Shown here piece by piece: positions 15,912-24,046 of a stretch of DNA of 43,122 bases. The position numbers and the translations under genes are program-made. A model generated the notes under the pieces. The model saw only the letters and a list, made by a program, of their open reading frames with translations, did not search any database and was not told the origin of the DNA. Origin of the DNA: Kiritimatiellia bacterium (GTDB lineage: Bacteria; Verrucomicrobiota; Kiritimatiellia; RFP12; UBA1067); contig JAFSMR010000034.1 of the NCBI GenBank assembly GCA_017447805.1, forward strand, positions 1 to 43,122, read 5' to 3'. Within the stretch, counting starts at the first letter, position 1, and each line of letters starts with the position of its first letter.

Positions 15912-16818
15912 TATTTTCTTGAGCTTCTGAATTGGCGAGCGTGTTATTTGTCTCAGCTGGCGCGGGGGCAGGCGCTGGAGCGGCGGGCGCAGGCGCTGGA
16001 GCGGCAGGAGCGCTTGCAGGAGTTGCGGGCAACTCGAATCTCGTAGGATTTTTCGCCATAAATTCCCAAGCGAACGCTTTATAAGCCTCGGCGCCCTTGG
16101 AGCGTGGGTCGAGAAAGACGACCGGCGTTCCCATTGAAGGCGCTTCACTTACGCGAATATTGCGAGGAATCGTCGACTCGTAGACTTTATCGCCGAAATG
16201 CGCGCGCACTTCCTCGATTACATCCTGCGTGAGACGCGCTTGGCTATTCACCATCGTAAAGACAATTCCGTTCAAATCAAGCTCGGGATTTACCGAAGAT
16301 CTTATGCGGTTGATCGATGAAGTAATGAGGGCTAAACCATCCATCGCGAGGAATTCCGCCTGAATAGGAATCAGCACTCCATCAGCGGCAACGAGCGAAC
16401 TCGTCATAACGATACCAAGCGAAGGCGGGCAATCTAGAATTATATAATCGAACGCTCCGGCATCACATGCCGGCGCGAGGGCATTGCGAATCATTTCAAG
16501 ACGATCTTCGCGCGCGGCAAATTCCAGTTCCGCGCCGGCGAGGTCGACTTCCGAAGGAATGACATTTAGGTTGTTCCACTTGGTCGGTTGGATTACATCT
16601 TGTATCGGCTTTTCGCCAAGCAGAACTGGATAAAGCGATATTCCTTGCTGCTTTTCGAGGCCCAAGCCTAAAGTCGCATGCGCTTGTGGATCGAGATCCA
16701 CTACAAGAACAGTGCGCCTGCGTGCCGACAAAGCTGCGGCCAGATTTACTACTGTAGTCGTTTTGCCGACACCGCCCTTTTGATTTGCAACAGCTATTAC
16801 CTTTGTCTTATGTTCCAT
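15850..16818 (-). CDS. ParA/Soj-family ATPase with Ala/Pro-rich tail
   Basis: 322 residues. Deviant Walker A KGGVGKTT (about 15-22), Walker B-like ILDCPPSLG and the Soj-type region IPIQAEFLAMDG are intact. The enzyme domain ends near 258; the last 60 residues are a low-complexity Ala/Pro stretch followed by Asn/Gln-rich residues. Such proteins segregate chromosomes or position large complexes. No parB or parS-like site is seen beside it, so whether it is the chromosomal ParA is open. The tail overlaps the next gene by 62 bases. Confidence 0.88.
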   Translation of the reverse strand: MEHKTKVIAVANQKGGVGKTTTVVNLAAALSARRRTVLVVDLDPQAHATLGLGLEKQQGISLYPVLLGEKPIQDVIQPTKWNNLNVIPSEVDLAGAELEFAAREDRLEMIRNALAPACDAGAFDYIILDCPPSLGIVMTSSLVAADGVLIPIQAEFLAMDGLALITSSINRIRSSVNPELDLNGIVFTMVNSQARLTQDVIEEVRAHFGDKVYESTIPRNIRVSEAPSMGTPVVFLDPRSKGAEAYKAFAWEFMAKNPTRFELPATPASAPAAPAPAPAAPAPAPAPAETNNTLANSEAQENNDGVDNNSPSQQLQDPAANA

Positions 16819-16833
16819 TATTCCCCCTAGGCT

Positions 16834-17364
16834 CTAAAACAGCTTACCTTTTTCGTGGAGTTCTTTTATGTTTCTCAAAGCGGAGCGTTCTACCTCGCGG
16901 CGCCAAAGCTCGACTAGCGCAACATCCCAAGGCTCATCGACGCCTTGCAGGACAGCCGCGAATTTATCGCCGCTTTCGACGACATACGCCTTTACGCGCT
17001 CGGTTACCGCTGAAAGAGAATCGGTTACAATCTGCTCGGAAAATTTATCGCTCTTCAGATGATACCCATAGCGCAAGATACGAAGATGTTCCTCGTTATC
17101 GCGCAAGAATTCGAGATATTCCTTAGCCGCATCCCCAAACCCTTCTGTTGTGATTTCACCAAAATTCGGCGTTATGATCTGGGGCTGGTGGGCTTCGAGG
17201 CGGCCTTCCCTTACGCGAATCTTTCCAGGGTGGTCGTCCAGCTCGGAAATCAAATGGTAGTTGACGATTGTCGCGCCAAATGTTTCGAGCATATTGGAAG
17301 GCCGAACGAGAATCCTCGCTTTTCTCGCCGCATACCATCTATCGAAAAGAGGGTTATCGCTCAT
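16834..17364 (-). CDS. Conserved-looking protein of unknown function
   Basis: 176 residues, not recognised. It is soluble, mixed alpha/beta, with a charged N-terminus (DRWYAARKARILVRPSN) and a helical C-terminus rich in Glu, Arg and Lys. No signal peptide, membrane segment or metal motif is visible. Its ATG overlaps the stop of the HAD phosphatase gene and it ends 15 bases before parA, so it is part of this operon. Codon use matches the neighbours, and the tight spacing on both sides supports a real gene. Confidence 0.75.
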   Translation of the reverse strand: MSDNPLFDRWYAARKARILVRPSNMLETFGATIVNYHLISELDDHPGKIRVREGRLEAHQPQIITPNFGEITTEGFGDAAKEYLEFLRDNEEHLRILRYGYHLKSDKFSEQIVTDSLSAVTERVKAYVVESGDKFAAVLQGVDEPWDVALVELWRREVERSALRNIKELHEKGKLF

Positions 17365-18023
17365 TCGGCAAACTCCTTTTCAAAATCGAATTCGGCTAAA
17401 TCGTTGACAAGCCATCTATAGCCTTTAAGGTTCTCTTCGGAAGTTTGCCGCCTGTTAAGCGCAATTACATGCATTCCTGCCGCGACCCCCGCCGCGACCC
17501 CGACTTCGGAATCTTCAATCACTACGCAATCGTCGGGGTAGACGCCAAGGATATCCGCCGCCTTAAGATAACCATCAGGAGCCGGTTTGCCGCGCTCGTA
17601 CTCGCCGGCGCCCAGGACGAATGCCGTCTCATCCGCAAGGCCGCAAAGCGACACCATCGCCGCGACATCTTCGCGAGGCGAACCTGTCACGATTGCGCAA
17701 GGTGCGATTCGCGCGGCCTTATGGAAAAATTCAATCGATGAATTTATTCTCATTCCGCGCGGGTCGTTGCCCGAACGCCTGTTATAATAGCGCCTCAACT
17801 CGATGGCATCCTGCATCGGCGTAGTCTTGCCCATGCAGGAATATTTTTCATGAAGCCAACGATCAATATCAAGCCAGTTTCTTCCAATTACAGATGAAAG
17901 GACCTGCCGGAAAGTCGCCCTGCCGCCGCGGTGGACGACCATATCCACAATCGCCCTCGTCCAGACGGCTTCAGTATCCATCAGGGTTCCATCGAAATCG
18001 AAAAAGAAAGCTTTTGGTATCAT
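17361..18023 (-). CDS. HAD-family phosphatase (beta-phosphoglucomutase-like)
   Basis: 220 residues. HAD motifs are present: [11 protein letters not shown] (nucleophile and acid Asp), VTGSPRE (motif II), the Lys of GKPAPDGYL and VIEDSEVGV (motif IV). A helical cap lies between motifs I and II, as in the phosphoglucomutase-like subgroup. Likely a small-molecule phosphatase or mutase; the substrate cannot be read from sequence. The start at 18021-18023 overlaps the stop of the YchJ-like gene (ATGA). Confidence 0.87.
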   Translation of the reverse strand: MIPKAFFFDFDGTLMDTEAVWTRAIVDMVVHRGGRATFRQVLSSVIGRNWLDIDRWLHEKYSCMGKTTPMQDAIELRRYYNRRSGNDPRGMRINSSIEFFHKAARIAPCAIVTGSPREDVAAMVSLCGLADETAFVLGAGEYERGKPAPDGYLKAADILGVYPDDCVVIEDSEVGVAAGVAAGMHVIALNRRQTSEENLKGYRWLVNDLAEFDFEKEFAE

Positions 18024-18523
18024 TTGCCTTGACCGCAGCACTTTTTGTATTTCTTGCCACTTCCGCAAGGGCACGGGTCGTTACGGCCGATTTTCGGCTC
18101 CTCGCGCTTGATTGGCTCTTCACCTACCAGATTGCCATCTGCGAAAAGCCAGTCGCCGGCTTCGCGAACGAAAGTCGATACTTCATGATGGTTGCAAAAT
18201 TCTCCATTGGCCGTATAAAGAGCGCGGAATTCCACGACGCCGGTATCATCGCCTTCCTGACCCTTCTCGGTCGAGATGATCTCGAGGCCGTGCCATTTCG
18301 CAGAGCGACTCCAGGCTTTGGACGCGCGCTCGTCGAATTCTTTTTGGACCTCTTTCGTAGAGCTCTTTCTGAGAAACTGCACATCGCCCGAAACATAAGA
18401 GGAATATCTAGCCCTCATCAGCGCTTCGGCTGTCGGCGCTTTCTTTTCGCCGGCGATTATCGGCGCGCAACATTCGCCGAATGTCTTACCGGATTTACAA
18501 GGGCAACTATCTGTTCTTTCCAT
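18020..18523 (-). CDS. ychJ: YchJ-like protein with two SEC-C zinc motifs
   Basis: 167 residues. It has a SEC-C motif at each end: [13 protein letters not shown] near the N-terminus and [13 protein letters not shown] at the C-terminus; the middle is a YchJ-type NTF2-like domain with [16 protein letters not shown] and WHGLEII. Zinc binding is expected from the C-x-C-x8-CC pattern. The function of YchJ proteins is not established. It lies between exbD (27 bases upstream) and the HAD gene (overlapping). Confidence 0.88.
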   Translation of the reverse strand: MERTDSCPCKSGKTFGECCAPIIAGEKKAPTAEALMRARYSSYVSGDVQFLRKSSTKEVQKEFDERASKAWSRSAKWHGLEIISTEKGQEGDDTGVVEFRALYTANGEFCNHHEVSTFVREAGDWLFADGNLVGEEPIKREEPKIGRNDPCPCGSGKKYKKCCGQGK

Positions 18524-18550
18524 AATTCTCCAATCGTTTTGTTAAAAAAG

Positions 18551-18961
18551 TTATTCGTTTTGTGTAGCGAGCGAGAAATTCCAAACTCCCGCCCCGCGGC
18601 ATACATCGATTACTTTCACGAGATCTTCGTAGCTCGTTTCCTTATCGGCACGAATTATTACGGCCTGGCCAGGGTAGAACTTCGCGATTTTGGCGAGCTT
18701 TTCCCCGAGCTGCATAAGCGTAACATCGGCGCCGTTGATTTTGACCGTGCCATCCTTTGCAATATTCGTAATGATTTCGCCGGGGAGCCGATCTGGCTCC
18801 TCGGAATTCTTTGCGGTCGGAAGCTGAATCGAGATTTCAGATTCCCACTGCGAATATACGCTTACCGTAATGAAGAAGCAAAGCAGCAGGAATATTACAT
18901 CCAGCATACTGGTAAGCGTAAGGGCGGGTGCCCTAGATTTGCGCTCAACCGAAAATTTCAT
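18551..18961 (-). CDS. exbD: ExbD/TolR-family biopolymer transport protein
   Basis: 136 residues. One membrane segment (about 14-36) contains the essential Asp (SMLDVIFLLLCFF), followed by a periplasmic domain ending in the typical DLVKVIDVCRGAG. With ExbB it uses the proton gradient to drive a TonB- or Pal-like partner. The gene overlaps exbB by 17 bases. No TonB or receptor gene is nearby. Confidence 0.9.
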   Translation of the reverse strand: MKFSVERKSRAPALTLTSMLDVIFLLLCFFITVSVYSQWESEISIQLPTAKNSEEPDRLPGEIITNIAKDGTVKINGADVTLMQLGEKLAKIAKFYPGQAVIIRADKETSYEDLVKVIDVCRGAGVWNFSLATQNE

Positions 18962-19451
18962 CTGCTTTCTCCTCGAGCTCGGCTATTCTGGTTGCGGCGC
19001 GGCGCCGGAACATCGCGTGGAATACGAGGGCCGGGATTGCGACAGCCAAACCGAAGATAGTCGTAATAATCGCTTTCGATACGCCTTGGGCTAGCGCAGC
19101 AGGCTTGGCGCCGGCGGCGGTATCGATACCAGCGAACGCCTGGAACATGCCAAGGACGGTCCCGAGCAAGCCGACGAGAGGAGCAATCGCCGCGATATCG
19201 GCCAACCAATCAACCGCGGAATAGAGCCTTGCGGCGATTCGCGAACCTTCCGCCGCGCGGTCCTTCGCGGCCTTCATCCTCGCGAGCGCATCATTAAGAA
19301 AGCCGCCGCGGCGCTGCGAAAACCAAAGATACAAAATCATCGTAAGCTCAAGAACCGAGAAAAACGCCAACACCCACATCAGCGCGCCACCTTTTGCCCA
19401 AGCATCGCCAAAGGTAACCTTAATCATCTTTATATCAACGACTGAACCCAT
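18945..19451 (-). CDS. exbB: ExbB/TolQ-family proton channel protein
   Basis: 168 residues, three membrane segments: about 24-45, 80-115 (PLVGLLGTVLGMFQAF, the family signature) and 125-155 (IITTIFGLAVAIPALVFH). Pentameric channel partner of ExbD. The start has AAAGGTG eight bases upstream. Short relative to TolQ (about 230), closer to the MotA/ExbB core. It is separated from purH by 52 bases. Confidence 0.9.
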   Translation of the reverse strand: MGSVVDIKMIKVTFGDAWAKGGALMWVLAFFSVLELTMILYLWFSQRRGGFLNDALARMKAAKDRAAEGSRIAARLYSAVDWLADIAAIAPLVGLLGTVLGMFQAFAGIDTAAGAKPAALAQGVSKAIITTIFGLAVAIPALVFHAMFRRRAATRIAELEEKADEIFG

Positions 19452-19503
19452 ATTTCACCTTTCTATTCTACTCTTTCCTTGATATCACGGAAACTATTAT
19501 TCA

Positions 19504-20802
19504 TTAGTGCTTGAAGCTGCGCTGACCGGTAAACACCATCGTTACGCCGGCGGCATTGCAGCAATCGATTACATCCCAATCGCGAAGCGCGCCACCGGGC
19601 TGGACAATCGAGGTAATGCCTTCGCGAATTCCTACCTCGGCGCCATCGCGGAACGGGAAGAACGCGTCGGATATCATCGCGCATCCGGGGAGCCCTCCCT
19701 TCTCGGCGCGAGTCTGCTCCATGATTTCTGCTTGCTTCTTGGCACCTTCTTCTTCGCCGAAGACAAGTCTTAAATCATTAAAGGGCTTGGCGTATTTTTC
19801 CCATGCAATCCAGTCGGCGTGCTTCGTGTATGCTTTATCGCGCGCGATTTCGGCCACTCCCACGCGATCTTGTTCGCCAGTGCCGATTCCGACAGTTGCA
19901 CCGTCCTTTACGTAAAGTACGGAATTTGAAGTTACTCCCGCTTCGACAAGCCATCCAAAGAGCAAATCTTCATATTCTTTCGCGCTCGGCAATCGCGCAA
20001 TCTTATATTCCTTAAAGCTTGTTTCGCCTGTCGCCTTATCGACAATCTTTCTATTGCAGTAGGCCGGCATAAGATCTTCCGGCTTTCTTGCATTGGCGGA
20101 AAATGAAGTCTGGGCTACGATTCCGCCATCGATGAGACTCTTGAAATCGATAACATGCTTTGCAACAAAATCGCACAGGCGCGACATGTTCTTGATTCGC
20201 AAAACCCTCAGATTCTTCTTGGTCGCAAAGAGATCCATTACCCCAGGCTTGAAATCAGGCGCTACTACTACTTCCGCGTAGTTTTCGAGTATCAGCTTTG
20301 CCGTTTCGATATCGCACTCTCTATTAAGGGCGATTGCGCCGCCGAAAGCCGCTAGCCTATCCGCTTTATTGGCGCGGAAATACGCCTCGGCGAGAGTCGA
20401 ACCGGTCGCAACGCCGCAAGGATTATTGTGCTTTACGATTACGGCGGTCGGCTTTTCCATCAAATATCTCAAGATATTGAGGGCATTATCGGTATCTGTT
20501 ATATTCGTCTTGCCCGGGTGCTTACCAGACTGCAACAGCTCCGGCACGCTCGCGAGATATTGACCGCTTTGGAGCATTTCCACATCGCCCAAGACGAGAT
20601 TTCCGCCCTGAAGTTTGTAAAGCGCCGCCTCCTGACCAGGATTTTCGCCGTACCTCAAACCCTTTTCTTCACCTGCGATATTCCATGTCACCTTCTCGTA
20701 GAAGAAGGTTTCCCTTTTTTCGCCATCGATAAACGAAATTTCCATCTTCGGTGCGAAGTGGTCTGCTTCAATAGTCTTGTAAGCCTGCTTGAGGTCTTTC
20801 AT
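19504..20802 (-). CDS. purH: AICAR transformylase without the IMP cyclohydrolase domain
   Basis: 432 residues. Transfers a formyl group from 10-formyl-THF to AICAR in purine synthesis. Typical transformylase sequences: GLRYGENPGQEA, VKHNNPCG (catalytic Lys-His) and DAFFPFRDGAEVG with QPGG and FTGQRSF at the end. The usual bifunctional PurH is about 510-530 residues with an N-terminal MGS-like cyclohydrolase; here the protein starts with MKDLKQAYKTIEADHF and that domain is absent. The ATG at 20800-20802 follows AAAGG and lies about 25 bases after the expected transcription start. Cyclohydrolase activity must come from elsewhere. Confidence 0.88.
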   Translation of the reverse strand: MKDLKQAYKTIEADHFAPKMEISFIDGEKRETFFYEKVTWNIAGEEKGLRYGENPGQEAALYKLQGGNLVLGDVEMLQSGQYLASVPELLQSGKHPGKTNITDTDNALNILRYLMEKPTAVIVKHNNPCGVATGSTLAEAYFRANKADRLAAFGGAIALNRECDIETAKLILENYAEVVVAPDFKPGVMDLFATKKNLRVLRIKNMSRLCDFVAKHVIDFKSLIDGGIVAQTSFSANARKPEDLMPAYCNRKIVDKATGETSFKEYKIARLPSAKEYEDLLFGWLVEAGVTSNSVLYVKDGATVGIGTGEQDRVGVAEIARDKAYTKHADWIAWEKYAKPFNDLRLVFGEEEGAKKQAEIMEQTRAEKGGLPGCAMISDAFFPFRDGAEVGIREGITSIVQPGGALRDWDVIDCCNAAGVTMVFTGQRSFKH

Positions 20803-20833
20803 ATCATTCAGCCTTTCTGCCGTACAGCAACAA

Positions 20834-20862
20834 ATTATACCAAATCCTTTTATCCGAGGCAA
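20834..20862 (-). promoter_or_regulatory. purH promoter
   Basis: -35 TTGCCT (20857-20862), 17-bp spacer, -10 TATAAT (20834-20839) as TTTGGTATAAT. No purine-repressor-type operator is obvious. Confidence 0.6.
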
Positions 20863-20870
20863 CCATGAAC

Positions 20871-21791
20871 TTACATCTTCTTCCCTGTGCCTCCAACGGG
20901 TTGAAGAATCCATCTTTTGTTATACCAAAACCAATCGCCGGGATTTGCCCGTATTTCCGCGTCAATAAGCCTCATTGCCTCGCGCGTCAGGCGCTCGGCT
21001 TCGAGTTTTTTATCCTTCGCTTCCGGGTTTGGACGCAGAGTCGCTATATGAACAAAACGGTGGCGTGCGCCTTCGCGGCGCATTGCGGCGACTACTATGG
21101 GTGAAGAACATTTAACCGCGAACATGGCCCCGGCATGCGATACATTCGCCTTGGAACCGAGGAAATCGACCTCGACATCAGGCTGTGGAACGCGCAAATC
21201 TGGCAAAATCGCGAATGCTCCGCCTGATTCTAGTCTGTTTTTGATATCGACCAATGTTCTAGAAGAGCCTCGATCGAGAACTTCTATATCGCAATATTGC
21301 CTCTTCATCCAAGCATCGATCTTCTTGTTGCGCTGCTTGGCCGCTATCGCGAATAGCTTCAAGCCGTATTTTGCCATGGACCATGCTGCCATGTACCAGT
21401 TGGCAGAATGGGGAACCATTATGACTACGCCCTTCGCTTCATCGACATACTCTTGAAGTCGCCGCTTATACTCCTCGCCATCTATGATATATTTATTCAT
21501 CCAATCGCGGGTGAATTTTGGCGCACGCATCATTTCTATCGCCGTCTTGAAGATGTTGGCGAGGCTAGATTGCGCAATTTCGAGGCACTCTTTGCGCGTC
21601 TTATCCGGGAATGCTCCCTTAAGGCGCCCTAGAGTTCTTTTGCGTTTGAAACGAAAGACTCTCACCATCAGAAAGGCCATGGCGTCGCAAAACGCGAGCG
21701 CGGCGCGATATGGCACCAGGCAAGCTACAACACACGCCCCTCTCAGCGCGCAATATTCCAGCCATTCGCCTGTTTTGCTCTTTTTCGCCAT
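20871..21791 (-). CDS. LpxL/HtrB-like lysophospholipid (lipid A) acyltransferase
   Basis: 306 residues. One hydrophobic N-terminal segment (about 13-45), then the acyltransferase domain with MVPHSANWYMA, LPDLRVPQ and FLGSKANVSHAGA, matching the LpxL fold. In LpxL-type enzymes the catalytic site is HX4(D/E), usually HxGNWE; here the acidic place is Tyr (HSANWY). The rest of the active-site region looks normal, so either the acid is replaced or the enzyme has changed activity. Expected site: inner face of the inner membrane. It starts 2 bases after smpB, with which it is probably co-transcribed. Confidence 0.78.
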   Translation of the reverse strand: MAKKSKTGEWLEYCALRGACVVACLVPYRAALAFCDAMAFLMVRVFRFKRKRTLGRLKGAFPDKTRKECLEIAQSSLANIFKTAIEMMRAPKFTRDWMNKYIIDGEEYKRRLQEYVDEAKGVVIMVPHSANWYMAAWSMAKYGLKLFAIAAKQRNKKIDAWMKRQYCDIEVLDRGSSRTLVDIKNRLESGGAFAILPDLRVPQPDVEVDFLGSKANVSHAGAMFAVKCSSPIVVAAMRREGARHRFVHIATLRPNPEAKDKKLEAERLTREAMRLIDAEIRANPGDWFWYNKRWILQPVGGTGKKM

Positions 21792-21793
21792 AA

Positions 21794-22225
21794 TTAAATT
21801 CTTGCCCTATCCATATCGCGTTTCAGCGCCTTTGTCTTTAGGCTTTCGCGCTTATCGTGCAACGCCTTGCCACGGCAAATTCCAATCGTAACCTTGATTC
21901 TGCCGCCTTTGAGATGTAGATTCAGAGGTATCAAGGTAAGCCCTTTAGCCTCGGTCTTCATCTTTAATTCCCGCACCTCCTTGGCATGCACCAGCAATTT
22001 CCGATCGCGCTTTGGATTGTGATTGAACCGGTTGCCGAATTCGTATGTTGAAATATCGGCGCCGACAAGCCAAAGCTCCCCCTTCAAAACCGCCGCGTAA
22101 CTGCCTGCGAGCGATACATGGGCGTTGCGAATCGATTTAACCTCAGTGCCCGTTAGAACAATTCCGCACTCGAGTGTATCAAGCACGTTATAATCATGAC
22201 GAGCCTTTCGGTTTTCAGCAAGCAT
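21794..22225 (-). CDS. smpB: SsrA-binding protein
   Basis: 143 residues. Binds tmRNA and rescues stalled ribosomes. Family landmarks: ARHDYNVLDTLECGIVLTGTEVKSIR at the start, GSYA, then HDKRESLKTKALKRDMDRA near the C-terminus. The length is slightly below the usual 150-160, with a short tail. The ATG at 22223-22225 comes 8 bases after the rpoZ stop. Confidence 0.95.
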   Translation of the reverse strand: MLAENRKARHDYNVLDTLECGIVLTGTEVKSIRNAHVSLAGSYAAVLKGELWLVGADISTYEFGNRFNHNPKRDRKLLVHAKEVRELKMKTEAKGLTLIPLNLHLKGGRIKVTIGICRGKALHDKRESLKTKALKRDMDRARI

Positions 22226-22233
22226 CTACTATA

Positions 22234-22518
22234 CTACATGTCGGCGTAAAGCGAATCTACGCTGAACACGCTCGACTTTTGCCATTTGGTCTTCGCCTGC
22301 TCCGCTTTCGCGATCGCATCAAAGTCGATTTCTGCGATAAGTTTACCTTCTGCGACTTCCTGCAGAGCAATATCGCATTTATCAACATCGAGGCTTTCCG
22401 GCTTAATCAAAGGCTTTGCGCCATTAATCAATTCCCTCTCGCGCCTTGATATCAGATTAACCAACACCGCAGTCGAAGGGATTTTCTCATGAGCCCGCTT
22501 TAGAAGTTCACTATTCAT
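22234..22518 (-). CDS. rpoZ: RNA polymerase omega subunit
   Basis: 94 residues. Supports assembly of RNA polymerase. The region VLVNLISRRERELINGAKPLI matches the omega core that contacts beta-prime, and CDIALQEVAEGKL follows in the usual place. The start has GGAG eight bases upstream and its own promoter (22542-22570). It heads a run of rpoZ, smpB and the acyltransferase gene. Confidence 0.88.
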   Translation of the reverse strand: MNSELLKRAHEKIPSTAVLVNLISRRERELINGAKPLIKPESLDVDKCDIALQEVAEGKLIAEIDFDAIAKAEQAKTKWQKSSVFSVDSLYADM

Positions 22519-22541
22519 CCTATTCTCCGTATGGGCCGCAT

Positions 22542-22570
22542 ATTATAGCATATTTTCCTTTTCAGCGCAA
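22542..22570 (-). promoter_or_regulatory. rpoZ promoter
   Basis: -35 TTGCGC (22565-22570), 17-bp spacer, -10 TATAAT (22542-22547) as ATGCTATAAT. It lies within the last codons of the NERD gene. Confidence 0.6.
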
Positions 22571-23241
22571 TAGCGTGCGGAATTGCGCGTGCGCGTGCGC
22601 CGCTTTTGACGCACATAGGCTATGTGCTGTTTGGATATATCTTTCTCTAGGAGATTTTGCCAATCTCTTATCGCATCAGCTATTAGTTTTACCCGCGATT
22701 GAGGCATAATCGGCCTCTCAAACCCCAATATATAGTCGGCTAGACTCATCGAATACATCATGTTGGGTGGAATATCGCCTATCATCGTCCCTTCACCAGT
22801 AACTGCGACAATGCTTCGAAACCAATTATGCGGCAGCCATAGGCATTTCGAAAGTGCTCGAGCATGAAACGCGTTCTGTTCTAGGGGATTCGGCATTTTT
22901 GTATTGCGGCCAACGAGTTTCTGTCGCCAGTTCTTGGCTTGAGGCGAACAATGAAGAATTCCCGAGCATGTCTTTGTTTCGATAACAAATATTCCATATC
23001 TCGAGACGACTACATGGTCTATTTCCGTCGTGCCGCCCGATGGAAGAGGTAGATATATATGGTTAATAACCTCATATTCGCTTGGCAAGCCATCCCTAAG
23101 GCGTTTTGCGACGATTTCTTCGCCAAACCTCCCGAGACGTTGCTTTCTGCTGGCAAAAAGCCATCTTAGCCACTTGTAAAGACGAAATGAAAGCCAAGAG
23201 AAGGCTGCGGCGAGCAGGATGGCGACTATCGCCATCCTCAT
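22543..23241 (-). CDS. NERD-domain membrane protein
   Basis: 232 residues. An N-terminal membrane segment (about 3-25), then a nuclease-related domain (about 35-150): GRFGEEIVAKRL, NHIYLPLPSGGTTEIDHVVV and IFVIETKTCSG, where the IDH and ETK residues correspond to the PD-(D/E)XK-like core of the family. The C-terminus is basic (RQKRRTRTRN). NERD proteins are thought to act on nucleic acids but their role is not settled. Its start overlaps the stop of the RluA-family gene (ATGA). Confidence 0.8.
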   Translation of the reverse strand: MRMAIVAILLAAAFSWLSFRLYKWLRWLFASRKQRLGRFGEEIVAKRLRDGLPSEYEVINHIYLPLPSGGTTEIDHVVVSRYGIFVIETKTCSGILHCSPQAKNWRQKLVGRNTKMPNPLEQNAFHARALSKCLWLPHNWFRSIVAVTGEGTMIGDIPPNMMYSMSLADYILGFERPIMPQSRVKLIADAIRDWQNLLEKDISKQHIAYVRQKRRTRTRNSARYCAEKENML

Positions 23242-23918
23242 AAGGAATACCCCCCGAGCTTGAAGCCGTGCGCTTCGAGGCTGGATTCGAACTTCATATC
23301 TAAAGAAGGAATCTCAAGCTTCCAGGCATGCAAATACATTCGTGAAGCTTTCTCTCCTCCATACTTAACATCGCCTATTATTGGATGCCCTGCTTCCGAA
23401 AAGTGGACTCTGATTTGATTCTTGCGTCCGGTTTCAAGCTTCACCTCTACTAAAGTAGTGCCTTTTTGGCGAGCCAAAGCGCGCCACTTCGTAATCGCAA
23501 GTTTGCCGCGCGAAGGGTCGAGAACGCTCGCGACCTTCATTGTCGCCGGATCATCCCTCAAGTAACTCGCAAATTCGCCGCTCTCGTTATCGAGCTCGCC
23601 AACGACCCTCGCAAGATATGTCTTGCGCGCGAGTTTATTCCAGTTCGCACGTAAATTTTCTGCCGTCCTTTCATCTTTGGCGAATAGAAGAACGCCGCTC
23701 GTCTCGCGGTCGAGTCTATGGACAAGGAATACGCGTTTTTTACTCTTTAATTGGCCTTTTCGCAAGTAATCATTAAGGATATTCTCTGCTGTGCGCTGAG
23801 AAGAGCGAGCGAGTTTTCCGTGAAGATGGGTGTGGGTAGTAAGCAGGCCGACTGGTTTATCGATCGCGATAAACCTCGCATCTTCAAAGAGAATCTCGAA
23901 CTCCAATTTCGGCTTCAT
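23238..23918 (-). CDS. RluA-family RNA pseudouridine synthase
   Basis: 226 residues. Converts uridine to pseudouridine in rRNA or tRNA. The catalytic motif HRLDRETSGVLLFAKD holds the active Asp, and IDKPVGLLT, RKNQIRVHFSEAGHPIIGD and LHAW are in order. No S4 domain is present. The ATG at 23916-23918 is preceded by a -10 element only 9 bases upstream, with no ribosome site, so it may be nearly leaderless. Target site is not predictable from sequence. Confidence 0.9.
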   Translation of the reverse strand: MKPKLEFEILFEDARFIAIDKPVGLLTTHTHLHGKLARSSQRTAENILNDYLRKGQLKSKKRVFLVHRLDRETSGVLLFAKDERTAENLRANWNKLARKTYLARVVGELDNESGEFASYLRDDPATMKVASVLDPSRGKLAITKWRALARQKGTTLVEVKLETGRKNQIRVHFSEAGHPIIGDVKYGGEKASRMYLHAWKLEIPSLDMKFESSLEAHGFKLGGYSL

Positions 23919-23927
23919 TGCGCGGGT

Positions 23928-23933
23928 ATTATA
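23928..23933 (-). promoter_or_regulatory. -10 element before the RluA-family gene
   Basis: TATAAT in the extended form ATGCTATAAT, ending 9 bases before the ATG. No good -35 at 16-18 bp, so the extended -10 may be the main recognition element. Confidence 0.5.
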
Positions 23934-23988
23934 GCATTTTTTGATGGCCGATTGTTGAAAAAAGAGTGAAAAATTATAAACGACCCAC

Positions 23989-24017
23989 TTGTAACATAAT
24001 AGGGTATTTGGTATAAT
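23989..24017 (+). promoter_or_regulatory. Promoter of the gspF-pseudopilin operon
   Basis: -35 TTGTAA (23989-23994), 17-bp spacer, -10 TATAAT (24012-24017) as TTTGGTATAAT. Leader of about 22 bases with GGAGAAGG before the gspF ATG. No second promoter was seen before the following ten genes. Confidence 0.65.
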
Positions 24018-24046
24018 TTAGCCGAACGATTGGAGAAGGTTTAGAC

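Noticed and set aside
15912..16148. An N-terminal extension of the glycosyltransferase over the parA tail
   Set aside because: The extra residues are an Arg/Pro/Leu-rich shadow of the parA Ala/Pro tail; the GT2 fold begins at the ATG at 15911.
17894..19060. A 388-codon plus-strand reading frame
   Set aside because: It lies opposite the HAD, ychJ, exbD and exbB genes, which have clear family motifs; composition is arginine/phenylalanine-rich as expected of an antisense shadow.
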